A stretch of 64,000 nt of DNA from Rachicladosporium sp. CCFEE 5018 (lineage: Eukaryota; Ascomycota; Dothideomycetes; Cladosporiales; Cladosporiaceae): positions 1,259,242 to 1,323,241 of the forward strand of contig KZ111142.1 in NCBI GenBank assembly GCA_002077045.2. The letters are read 5' to 3'. Below are positions 11,197 to 22,020 of the stretch, one piece after another (the first letter of the stretch is position 1; every line of letters starts with the position of its first letter). The translations under genes were made by a program, and so were the position numbers. A model generated the notes under the pieces. It saw only the letters and a program-made list of their open reading frames with translations, was not told the origin of the DNA and ran no database searches.

Positions 11197-12977
11197 TCAG
11201 GAGGCATCTTTCTGCGGACCCATTTTCTATGTCGGCTCAGTGATGCTCAGGATCGGGAAGAACGTCTCCGGTGTCCTATCGAGCGGCCAAGCAGAACAAT
11301 GGTAAAATTCACAATCCGGGAAGTCGCCGCACTCGCGGACATGCGCAACATGCTCCGACGTAACTGTCAACGACTTGGTTTCGATCTCCGTTGCGGTGTG
11401 CTCCTCCGCGGGACAAAGCCACGAGAGACAGGTACTCCATCGCATGGCATCATCGCGCGTCGTCGCCGCCCTGTTACCTCGAGCCCACTCTGAGAACTGA
11501 TGCAGACTGCGCTTGCAGCATCTGGCATAGAGCTGCGGTGGTTGTGTGACTGCTCTGGCTCTAGATTTTTGGCTCGCGACCGAACCGCTGAGCCACATCC
11601 ATGATGTCGTGGGACGATGGGCGACACAAACGCTCCAAGGTCACAGGCACTCCGGACGGTTTCCCCTTCTGCGATCAATACTCAATCCACATCTGCACAT
11701 CCCTAGGAATGAGCTTCCGCGGGTCCTTCGCGGCTAGCAGCCACCACTCATCGCTCTGCAGATCCTGCAAGAAGCTCATATCAAGCCGCCAGTGTTGGTC
11801 CTCTGCCAGCTGATCGACGTTGTGAATAGTATCCTCAAGCTTCGCGTCCTTTCGCGTCGGCCATCTGCCGATGTAGCCAATGTAGCCAAACTGCTCGAAG
11901 TCCTCGCAGCTGAAAATGGCCACAACGCCTCTAAAGATCTGTCGCTCGAGTTCGTAGCCGGCTTCGGCACAGAGACTGTCTTGGAAGTAGTCTTCCGCGC
12001 GTTACCCGCCTACTACCCAGGCCTGTGCTACATGTGCAGCTTCGTGGATGAGAGTAATAGCTAGACGCGCCACGTTTCTGGCACGAGAATCGCTCGTATA
12101 CTCCTTGTCTAAGCGCAGAGGATTGATGAGCTCTTTGGCGTCAATTATTATCAAGCAGGGAGTCTGTCTGTGGTCGCCGGTAAGCAGCGAAGGTCTGTAT
12201 GTTGTCTGACCCTGGAGCTTCATTGCCCGTAGTTCGTCGCGAACGACTATCCTGGTATCATCCGCCATGGCAGCCAATTCGTTCCACACGCTGGCGTAGT
12301 CCGCTGGCGTAAGCTCATGCATGAGTTTCCACAGGATGAACCTCTTCAGCTGTATCTTCGGGGACGACTTTGTTCACACCAAAGAAGATGGTATGAAGGT
12401 AATATATTGCCTGCGGCGTGCGTAGAAGTCGGGTAGCGAGCTTCACTGCTGAAAATATGGCATCGTACGGCGTATGCTGGCAGAAGCGACCTTTGAGGAA
12501 CAACGGATGGACTTCATCGGTGGACCATTTCGGAGCAGTGTGCTGCTCGCTAGTCGCAGCCAGCATGGGCTTGATTGGTGAATCTAGGCTCAGACGGGAC
12601 ATTATCAAAGTCGCTGACGATTGCGCTGTAGTTGAAGTCACTCTGGACCGACCCAGATTCAAAATTGCGTGCACTTCGCTGTCAGGCTGCCCAGAGCCAG
12701 GCAGGAGGGCTTGCTTGTCGTGATCTCCGAGTCCTGGCAGTTCCGTTGACCCATTCGGGGAGCAGACGCTATCTTTCCGGTCCTCATATGTCGCCTCGGT
12801 ACGTTCGAGCGCATCTTCAGTCGATCCCGCTGTCTCCGGCACCTTGTGTACTTGGGTGGTCCCCTCAAGCGGAGGCACGCTGTCGTGGTTCAGCGTTGTC
12901 CGACGCCAGTCAGCTCCGGCTCGTGACAGGCGGTAAGGTTTGCGGTCACCGCGTCTGTGGCGTTAATACCTCGCCAT
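11197..12977 (-). pseudogene. Pseudogene of HExxH-family gene B (form A)
   Basis: Homologous along its whole length to the open 592-codon gene at 37654-39432, but with several independent breaks: codon 5 is TAA (12963-12965; CAA in form B); a one-base insertion near 12325-12335 shifts the frame before HELTPADY; CAA to TAA at 12002-12004 just after the HEAAH motif; an extra T in a T-run near 11565-11570; and a TAG at 11227-11229. Sequence similarity remains high, so inactivation looks recent. No plausible intron removes these lesions together. Confidence 0.88.
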
Positions 12978-13552
12978 CTCCGTCCATGTCGGTCGGGCTG
13001 AGTCGTCTGGCCGGAGAGACACGATGCATTGCAAGGTATGAGCGTGCACGAAGCGCTGCTTTACAAGACATGGCGAGAGTCTGAACGAGGACAGTTGAGG
13101 ATGGCTGCACGCACTCCGGAGCATGCCACCGTGACCGTACTAGGTATTCGTACATTGGGACCAAGACTGGGCTGTCTCGACATCCTTTCGCTTGTATCAA
13201 TCTGCGCGCGCGATCACCTCCGCTTCTCCAAGCAGACCTGTGCGCTCTTATGCTACTATAAGTGCGTTTGCGACAGTCAGTCGATCACTCTACACATGTG
13301 AGAGAGAATGGCATTGTTCCAAGCCTTTGCTCTGATCTCTCACGGACACGGTGACACACTATTCGACTGCCGCAGCTGAGCTTCTAGAAGCCGTTGTCAG
13401 CGTTTAAGCATTTCGGAGAAGCGACGAACATCTAAAAGCGTAATCATGGCCACACCACGCTCGCTGGACATGCCGTAGCAGCGTCCTCATCGCTCTTCCA
13501 TCATCATTCCAAGCTATCGCCTGCTGCCCATCTCCTATTACAGCGTAATCAT
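12978..13552. other. Intergenic, gene B to pyruvate kinase
   Basis: 575 bp with the former gene B 5' region and the pyruvate kinase 3' region. It aligns only partly with 39433-40142. I see no gene or RNA. Confidence 0.4.
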
Positions 13553-15177
13553 CTAATCATCCACCAACCCCAAGTCCTCCTGCGCCGGGACCACACGAAG
13601 CGTGTTTGTGTGTCCCATGCCACCTCTCCAGCCCTGCACACACACTACAATATCACCCTTAGTGAGCACGCCGAGCTCAATCGCATGCATGATGCCGAAC
13701 TTCAGGCGGTTGTCGACGTCCTCCTGCCACGGGTGCTTGCTGAAGTCTGGCTTCTCTTGTGGGTAGTGGAAGGGATAGACGCCGCGGTAAAGATGCGAGT
13801 AGCGCGATGCCGAGGCGTTGCGGGAGACCATGATGATCGGGCAAACGGGGCGGTATTTGGAGACGAGGCGGGCGGTGTTGCCGCTGTGGAACTGCGTTAG
13901 TAAGATGTCAGAGCTAGAACGGCGGCAAGCACTTACGATGTGGTCAGCACAACAATCGCGCCAGCATTCTGCTCAAGCGACGCAGACACAGCAGCCATAG
14001 CGCAGGTCTCAGTTGTCGGCACTGGCCTGGGCGCCAAACTTCTCAACTCATCGAAAGCATTCACGTACGGAATAGCAATCTCAGCCAACAAGCAAGTCTC
14101 GTGCATCATGTTGACAGCCTCCTTGGGGTAGTTGCCCTTGGCCGTCTCACCACTCAACATCACACAGTCGGCACCATCGAGCACCGCGTTGCCCACATCG
14201 GACACCTCAGCGCGGGTCGGGCGAGGGTTGTAAGTCATGCTCTCCAACATCTGCGTAGCGCAGATCACCGGCTTGCCAGCAATGTTGCACTTCGTGATCA
14301 TCATCTTTTGTGCGATGAAGACTTGGGCGGGAGGGATCTCGATTCCGAGGTCACCACGAGCGACCATCACACCGTCGGTCTCCTTGAGGATGGCGTCGAA
14401 GTTGTTGACACCCTGCTGGTTCTCTATCTTGGCGATGATTTGGACGTGCTTGCCGTCTTCACCCAGGACCTTGCGGATGGCTGTGATATCCTCTGCGCGA
14501 CGGATGAAGGATGCGAAGACCATATCAACGTTGTTCTTCACGCCGAAGCGGAGATCGGCTTGATCCTTCTCGGAGAGAGCGGGGAGATCGACATCGGTCT
14601 TGGGGAGGTTCACACCCTTCTTGGAGGAGATCTTGCCGTTGTTCACCGCCTTGCATCGCACGGTCTTGTCGTCCACGACCTCGAGGACCTCGAACGCAAG
14701 AACACCATCGTCCACGTAGATCGTACGACCCTTCTCGATCACTTTGGTGATGTTCTTGTAGTCGACGTACATGTTCTTGTTGTCACTCGCAGTAGCATAC
14801 TTCTCGTCCGTAGTGATATTGAGCTCAGTTCCAGCCGAGATGGGGATATCCTCGTCTCCTGGAGTGTTGCCTGTGCGGATCTCAGGTCCCTTGGTGTCGA
14901 GGGCAATTGCAACCGGGCGTCCCTCCTGCTCCTTCTCTGCCTTGCGAGCGTTGTCAATCACAGACTGGTGGTATTCGTAGCTGCCGTGGGAGAAGTTCAT
15001 GCGGACGACGTTCATGCCGGCTTTGCGCAGCATGTTCATCTTCTCTGGCGAGTTGGTCTTGGGGCCGATTGTGCAGATAATCGACGTCCGCCTGAAGTTC
15101 TTCGCGGGCTTGTACTCGGTGTTGAGGTTGGCGAGCCATTCCGCCCTCGTCTTGCCAATGGTGAGGTGGTCTCCCAT
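13553..15177 (-). CDS. PYK1: Pyruvate kinase (form A)
   Basis: CDS complement(join(13553..13883, 13937..15177)), 523 residues, usual fungal length. Cytosolic enzyme converting phosphoenolpyruvate and ADP to pyruvate and ATP, the last step of glycolysis. Visible landmarks: TSIICTIGPKT near the N-terminus, MNFSHG, DTKGPEIRTG, the active-site signature IIAKIENQQGVNNFD, MVARGDLGIE, MLSGETAKGNYP and the C-terminal TTSGNTARL that spans the 53-nt intron. Acceptor choice: CACAG|CGGCAAC (13884) gives TTSGNT, whereas the upstream CAG does not. Start ATG precedes MGDHLTIGKT; the longer in-frame stretch has no ATG. Form B at 40143-41767 is nearly identical in protein. Confidence 0.95.
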
Positions 15178-15942
15178 GATTGCGGTAGTGGTGTGTGGGT
15201 TTGTATCCTTAGCTGGGTATGTCAAGATTAAAGAAGCACGACGATGAGAGCGTAAGGTAGTGGGAGAAGTAGAAAGTAGTCCTGAAATGTAGTACTAAAC
15301 TTCGGACTTTCTGAGAGCTCACTCGCAAAACAATTATTTTGCCCCACTACGATTAGAACCGACGATCCCAACGCCATGGAGCAACCTACACGCTGACAGC
15401 GTTATCACAAAGCACGTGTCTGGTCATCTACTTGGGACGAATCATCGTTGGCCGTGTGGTGGATATTCGGACCTACAACAATGGCCCCATCCACTGGACT
15501 GACCTACGCATTGGGTTTGGCCAGCACGTTGAGGAGCTCTGGTATCGAAGCTCTTCCCGCGAAGTCTATTTTCGGTCAAGTTTCAGCCTTACCAGCCGTT
15601 GTGATGACTCAGCATCTCCGAAAGTCTACAACGTCGATGAAACTCCGATTAGCTTGCACGTAGCTGTGGACTTACTGCGGTCGGTATGAGAGGTCATGAG
15701 AGGTCACAGTAAGTGATGGACCTAAGCTCTCCCAACGAGGCCTGGCGATGTTTTATTGTTGCAGGTACGCTTGCAGTAGCATAGAAGAGTTTCAGACTTC
15801 TGGGCAAGCGGAAGTCGTCACGCAGATTCACGCCTGATCTCGGTCCGCCTATTACGACAATCATCTGGCTTCGCACGAGAAGACTCAGGCTATACTTCTG
15901 CTCTCGAGAGTATCGTCACCTCCTCCAGGTTGATCCTTGGGT
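15178..15942. other. Upstream region of pyruvate kinase (form A)
   Basis: 765 bp holding the pyruvate kinase promoter. It shows little alignment to the equivalent 41768-42255 of form B beyond the first ~100 bp. An 86-codon frame (15432-15689) has no counterpart in form B and no recognisable motif, so it is not called. Confidence 0.4.
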
Positions 15943-18116
15943 CTATCGAACCCTCGCATCCCCTCTCCTATCCTCTCAAAGCACTGTTGCAAAAGTCAAC
16001 GTCAGACACATCGATATCGTCAGCGGTATTGCAGCATTCTGCAGGTCCGAAGCGTGACTCCACGAGAACAGCCATAGGAAGAAGCATACGACCCCAGGTG
16101 CATTTGCAAGACAGCCGTAGGCAAGTACCCTACCCACGCGAAACCCCGTCTTTCCCGAGCAATGATGCCCCAGAAGACTTCGCTCTCTGAGTCAGTCATG
16201 TCGACTTCTTGCTTGCGCTTCGGCAGAACCCTGATCCGGCTGGGGTCGGCCTGATTATACGCGCCCTTGCGCTGCTGATGCAAGATGTGCCAGCTGTGGC
16301 ACGAGGTGCAGGATGTATAGAAACGATGTCGATACTCGGACTTCAAGATCGGCCCATATGGTGGTCTGGAGTGCGGTTCGAGGGGACTTGGCTGGAAGTC
16401 GTATTCTGGATCTGTCTCTGAGGGGAAGCCGACCACGACTGGCTCGCTGAGCTCGGATGCAAATTTCTGGAACTGGACCCGAGGTGAGCATGGAGTTCAT
16501 GCCATCTACAACGCTGAACACTCAAAGATGCATTCCTGCACTAATGCTGGCCCATGTGATAGCCTGGTGGACGTACCTGATAGATTGCGCAGTGATCGTA
16601 TCTCCACCATGAAAACCACTCACGTATCCACCCTCGCGCTTGTACATACTCTTGTTTCAACTGCCGGAAGAACTGGGGATCGTGGTCCAGTCGGTGAGTC
16701 TCGATCACGGAATATCTGAATGTACCACCCGAGATGCCGGACTCGATACAGAAGTACAAGTATCGCGGGTCGGGATCCGTCTGAGTGTTACCCGCTGTCA
16801 TCGAAGAGGATCTCCCAAAGACGGATCTCTGTGAAGTAGCACCAGAGGCCTGACGCACCCTGGAGCGCGGAAGTGCTGTTGACGGCGATGCGATCATTTG
16901 GGTGTTAGGCTCGTCGCCACTAGCAGGACCTGCAATGCTTGGGCTTCCCGACGTCGCATGCGATGCAGCGCGAGCCGCGGTCTCACGTGAGTCACTGCCA
17001 TACAAGGTGTACAGGTCGCGCAGATTCAGAGGCTCGATGTACCGTGGTACAAACTCGAAGGCATATCGTAACGCCTGCGCCGACTGCGTCGGCATGTCCA
17101 AGAAGTCAGTGTCGCCGCAGGGCTGACATCATATTGTCAGTAAGCTGTGGGAACGTCGGAAATGGGATTTCTCACGTAGTGCCAAGTGAGTCGTTCGGAG
17201 CCTGCTCTCAGGGGGCGTGTTGGGCTAGCCAAGGGCCACCACTACCAATTCTCCGACATGAATCGCTCAACCCAGCCTTGGAACCCAACCCGTGCTGTTA
17301 TCACTCTGTTAAGTGAAAATTCACAAAGCTCCGGAGGGGTCGAGGCGAGTTCTTGAGCAGTCGAATGTAGCTCAAGGGCATCAAGTGGTTTACCCGTTCC
17401 GGACGTGAGCACAGCGAGTTCTGTTCTCAAAGCAGCGATTATTTGCGTGGCATAATCTTCATGAACATGATCTCGGAGCTCAGCCTTGAAGTCCTCATAA
17501 CTGGTGCTCCCAAGTATTCTCGAAATCGCTGTCGAACACACGTGCAGGCTCATCGGCGTTCTCGTCAAGACCGTCAGACAATGCGTTGCCCTCGTCGCGT
17601 CGCTCTAGTACGACGCCTGTGCGGAGCGATTAGCTTGACTGACTACCTGGTCAAGGGCGCACAGTTCCTGCGTCACAGGGTCGTGGGAATGCGACAGTTG
17701 CTTCGTGTGATGCTGAGTGATCGATCTTCTGTTAGAGTGTCGTGGAAGTATCCCGGACGTTCCAAGCAGGACACATCATCGAGGCGTATGTAGCACCTTC
17801 TAGCAGCTGCGTACCACCCAAACATGGCTCGTACAGATCTATCGACCTCCGGCCTGCTACTCCTGTCAACACAACAGCTTTCTATCCAGAAGTACTCCAA
17901 TCCGTCTTTCGAAGCTTGACTGGAAATGGAGCGCAGCTTCTTGATACCCTCTTTGAGCGCGTAGGAATTGTCAATAATGTCAGAGTAAGTCACTTCGTTC
18001 GTCGTGTCTCCTTGGCACGTATAGGAAGCGATTGCATACGGAGGCCGATGCTTCTCGTCGCCAATATCGTCGGTGAAAGTGAAGGACCCATCAGGCAATC
18101 TGTGCAACAACCGCAT
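15943..18116 (-). pseudogene. Degenerate locus: HET-domain N-terminus plus remnant of the large membrane protein (form A)
   Basis: Three pieces in one orientation. (1) 18116-17673: MRLLHRLPDGSF followed by PPYAIASYT, EVTYSDI, DGLEYFWIESCCVDRSS and MFGWYAAARRCYIRLDDV. This is the first half of a fungal HET (heterokaryon incompatibility) domain, which then loses frame. (2) 17568-17160: similar to residues ~560-648 of the form B protein at 42256-45404, but the Tyr codon in WYWWPLA is TAG (17242-17244). (3) 17111-15943: similar to form B exons 2 and 3 (WWRYDHC, WHILHQQRK, ESEVFWGII), with the splice sites kept but a 5-bp tandem duplication (16126-16135) shifting the C-terminal membrane region. 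The locus cannot make the full-length protein. Whether the HET piece belonged to the same gene is unclear. Confidence 0.7.
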
Positions 18117-18692
18117 CGTCACTACATTAGCGAAAGTCCAGAGCTTTTCGGCGCACCATCACAGGTCACTAGCAAGATGAGAAAGAATGAGCAGAAGAAC
18201 GACGTCCTCTGCTCTTGCGGCGGCACTCCTACTGACCAAGCATAGCCACAGCCTTGCATGCGAGCTCGAGCTGCATCCCGTCGTCCATCGCGTAGCCTGC
18301 AACGGGAAGCGAGGCCGATGGGAACCATTAAACTCAGTACGCGGTCGATTGTGTGCTCCATGCTTTGCTCATGTACGAGGTACATGCATTCAAGCATGAC
18401 GAGGGTGTGTGTCAAGAAGTTCGACGTCGATTTTACATGTACAAGTGCAGTGAGGCTGGAGGAACCTCCTGGAGCCTGAGGCTAGCACTCCATGTGTGCC
18501 TGACATTGAGTGGCAATTTGCAGGCAGAAAAGCGGATGTTTTGTCGATCCATTACTCTCGTATACAGCTGCCTCAGCACTATGCAATATGTATCTCTAGA
18601 CCTGTCCGGCGATACAAATGTACACCCGCGACCCAGAACCGTGTAGCGCACTGAACAAAGGAACATTTACCACTCTCTTCCTCAATTCCTGT
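18117..18692. other. Intergenic, HET remnant to GH72
   Basis: 576 bp with the upstream region of the HET remnant and the GH72 3' flank. It does not align usefully with 45405-45977 except close to GH72. No gene recognised. Confidence 0.35.
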
Positions 18693-20185
18693 CTACAACA
18701 CCACAGCAACACCCGCAATCCCCATAGCCAGCGCCCACAACGCCACCATCGTACCAGCCATTCCGCTTCCCCGCCCAGCAGTCGTCGAAGCCGAGCTAGC
18801 ACTGCTTGGCGCAGCAGCCGCCGCACTCGTAGCCGAAGCACCACCAGCCGACGTTCCCGAGCCGCCTGATGAAGCGCTCCCGCCAGTCGAGCTCGCCTGT
18901 CCGTTCGCAGCGCTCGAACCAGAGGAAGCGCTACCACTGACGCGTCCGTTCTGTGCAGCCTGACCCTGGGTCGGCAGGGAAGCCCCACTACTGACTTCCC
19001 ATGCGCCGGAAGTGTAGTCTGGGCATGCGACTGGGCTCATCGTCTGGGTGTAAGCTGCCTCAGAGACACTGGCAGGGCTGAGAGTCGCCCACTGCGCCTT
19101 CAAGTTCGAGAAGTCGGGCGAGATGGGGATCGGGGTGCCGGAGCGCGTGTAGCCTGCGACCACACCAGCAGTGGCAGTAGCTGGGGCGGGTGTACCGTAC
19201 GAGATCAAGCCGTAATCGTTCGTCTCCTCAAGCCATTCGTAGATAATAGCGCCGGACCAGGTGCCAGACATGTCACTGCCCAAGATAGCAGCTTGGTCAC
19301 CGAATGTACGCGGCTTCACAGTCTGACAACCGGTCTCGCTGAAGAATATGGGGATGTTATAGTCGCTGGCGTTTTGCTGGAGAAATTGGTATCCGGATTG
19401 CTCGAAGGTCGAGTCGCCGCACCACTCGTAGGCGTTCAGCCCGAAGAAGTCCAGAGCCTCGGACTGGTTAGATCCGCAGGCGAGGTAGTTCTGCAGCATG
19501 GGGCGGAGAGAAGGAACGTCGGCTGCGGAGTAGCCGATGGGGATGTTGCGGTAGCCCTTGCCTTCGTTGTGTTAGCATTCGCTCTCTCGATTCAGTCTCT
19601 TGGTCCCACTCACTATCGCGGTACGACTTCATATCCCTACCAGCCGCCTTAACATAAGGCGCAGCATTGCTGTTCTCTGCGGTCGTGAGGACCTCGTTAC
19701 CCACGAAGAACCCTGCCAAGTTGTCGTAGTTGTGGAAAGCATCCATCACCTGCCCGTAGGCCTCGTACATCGTGGAGTTCCAGACCGGAGATGCTATGCC
19801 CGGGCCCATGATGTACGTGGAGAAGGTATCGAGATCGAGCCAGATGTAGATGCCGGCATCGTCAAAGGTCTTCATGCAGTCATCGTGGCTGGCGGTGGGG
19901 TCCACGTGGTAGACGCGGATGCTGTTCGCTCCTAGCTCTTTCATGAGGGCTGCGTCGAGGGCGCATTGCGTGGGTTGGGCGAGGGGATCGTCTTCGGTAA
20001 GCTGGTACGCGACGCCTGGGTGGAAAGTCAGCAGGGTATAGCGTCGAGGAGCCGAATCTTCACGTACCTTTAAGGAAGAACTGGTTGCCGTCGCTGGTGA
20101 AGAACTTGGAGCCCTTGGTCGAGATCGTTGGCAACGCCGATACGGCTTGACCTGCAAGCAGACCGAGCGCGAGGAGGGACAACAT
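18693..20185 (-). CDS. GAS1: GH72 beta-1,3-glucanosyltransferase, GPI-anchored
   Basis: CDS complement(join(18693..19561, 19614..20015, 20068..20185)), 462 residues, two 52-nt introns (phase 1). Gas/Gel enzymes cut and re-join beta-1,3-glucan chains at the outer face of the plasma membrane to extend wall glucan. Seen: signal peptide (1-17, MLSLLALGLLAGQAVSA), GH72 domain with acid/base E147 (GNEV) and nucleophile E249 (FSETGC), a spacing like that in Gas1. A Ser/Gly/Ala-rich stalk and a hydrophobic C-terminal GPI-attachment tail follow. There is no C-terminal Cys-rich CBM43 box, so it is of the short subclass. The longer in-frame N-terminus has no ATG. The symbol is a family label, not a proven orthology. 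Complete only here; other copies are cut by gaps. Confidence 0.92.
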
Positions 20186-22020
20186 CTTCCTGGTCGTTGT
20201 GGCTGTCGTGCGTTGAAGGAGATACTCGGCGGATACAGTCAAGATTAATAGCCGGTGCTAAAGTCAATGTCGATTGAAGACGAAGAGTATAAGAAGCGGA
20301 GATACAAGCGAATGACAAACGCGTCGTGCACTGCTAGACAACGGGGAAAGAGTAGGCGCGGTGTCGAAGCATTGGGAAGATAAGTGCAAGTACAGATGGG
20401 GGAGTGGACCGCCAACCTCGCTAGTGTGCTACATAGCGCCACATCACTTTCATCTCGTCCGGGTTTCAGATTAGGCGTATGGAGAGTTTACCTTCGATTG
20501 TGTCAATCGCCGGACTGGAAATGTCGTTTGCATGATGCGTGGGGAGTCACTTGATCGTACGGTCATGAGGAGCATTTCAATCACAGGAACTATCTGAGAG
20601 GCGGCCGCGTCTCACCAAAACCCAGGTTCCGCGGACAGATCTGCATTGCTGCAGGCGTGGCCGGCGATTGTGGCGTTACGAACTCAATCTCGCATGCCCG
20701 CGCCGCTAATCGCTTTCTGGGGATGACAGAGAAGGACGGGATGAAGTTAAGCAGCTTTATTGACAGTCCTCGTAAATATCGCGAGGTACAATCTACTCTC
20801 CAACAACGTCGAGGATAGACGTTGCACAATGGCTGTCGTTTCAAAGGCAATAGTGATCCTGCCGAGTTGTTGTTGTTTGACACGAGGTGACACCAAGAGA
20901 ACGCCCAGCCCGTAAGTTCCTTGGGCGAGGATTAACGAACACAAGGAAGATCTTGGAAGGCTTCGGGTACTAACAGGATATGCTGTGCGATCGTGTCAGG
21001 GGGCGAAGTGTGGTTCGTGGTAGACTCGTGGTGACCAAAACGCTCGCCGAGTGGCGCGCACGGCAGCATCACTTGAGAATGTGCGTGTTGATTGGACATT
21101 GAAGTAACCGTCCATGTGTCCACGGATGACTTGGCGACATCTCGCCGCTACAAGCAGTAAAGTTGCGATACTGTATTCACTCGACAGTGTTCTACAAGCC
21201 CATCACGCTCGTTCCTCAGCATCTCTCCACAACGTCCTTGACCATCCCTTCGACTGCCACATTGCTGGCTCATAGGCCGATTTGGTTGTCATGATAGATG
21301 CATGCGAGAGGACGTCCTGGCTACCGAGAAGGTTATACATGAAGGGACATCCCGAGACTTGAACGAGTCGTAGGAAGACTAGGAGATTCTGCACTTCACT
21401 GACATCGACCCGCCTCGTACACCATCCAGAATGGTCCCGCATTGTAAGGGCAGTGCTCGTTACAGCATTTCCACGTTGTGCGCAGTTATCATTGTGTTGC
21501 CTGGTGTCCGCAGATCATAACGTGAGCAGTGGCACTGGTCAGCGGCACTTCCGCATGCGAGATGTCGCCATAATCGTATGTCGTGAAGATTATTACGAGG
21601 ATGTCGGCGAAGAGCAGACAAAGACGCGCTCAGCCACAGTGGCATTTCTATTTGAGGTGGTCCGCGCTTATCATGCAGGGACAACCTTCGCGGTTACAAA
21701 GGTAAGAAGTACCCAGGTCGCAGTCAGCATGCAACAGCACTTCATCTTCATCTGACACACTGCCAGCGTTCACCATCTTGCTCTCCCAGAACGCAGACTC
21801 AAGCATCGAGTATCTTTGCCAGCATTCATCAGCCCATCCGTACTGCAGAAGCAGCAAGTTTGGAGCCAGGAGTAAAAACTACAGCTACAGACTTTCGAGC
21901 GGCATAGGCAACAAGAATGGCTGTAAGTGGCACCATTTCGGGTTGATCGGGCAGGCGACAGCATAGCGAGGAGGACATTGAAAAGCGCACTGGGACGTGG
22001 TGGAGGATTGGGCTGACAAG
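20186..22020. promoter_or_regulatory. Long divergent intergenic region, GH72/SSO1
   Basis: 1835 bp between two divergent starts. It is identical in 47449-49283 and clearly alignable with the diverged 60926-62776. Several short frames exist, but the diverged copy breaks them by indels (for example 21203-21442 versus 61902-62195), so none is called. It likely contains both promoters and long untranslated leaders. Confidence 0.45.

Larger units (their letters stand above)
3331..19110. repeat. Duplicated block I, form A
   Basis: This stretch (ABC transporter 3' end to GH72 3' end) recurs in the same order and orientation at 28498-46395. Positions 3331-4677 look identical to 28498-29844. After that the copies differ by substitutions, small indels, one 1283-bp deletion at 10014/10015 and an almost unalignable stretch around 17-18.6 kb. 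They become near-identical again in GH72 exon 3. It is either a homeologous or allelic copy misplaced in tandem, or a true segmental duplication. Confidence 0.9.

Noticed and set aside
14101..15231. 376-codon plus-strand frame opposite pyruvate kinase
   Set aside because: Shadow of a strongly biased coding strand; no motif, and the corresponding frame in form B ends elsewhere.
15432..15689. 86-codon frame upstream of pyruvate kinase
   Set aside because: Absent from form B and without recognisable features.
21203..21442. 79-codon minus-strand frame in the GH72/SSO1 spacer
   Set aside because: The form B copy (61902-62195) changes frame by an indel partway, so protein sequence is not preserved.
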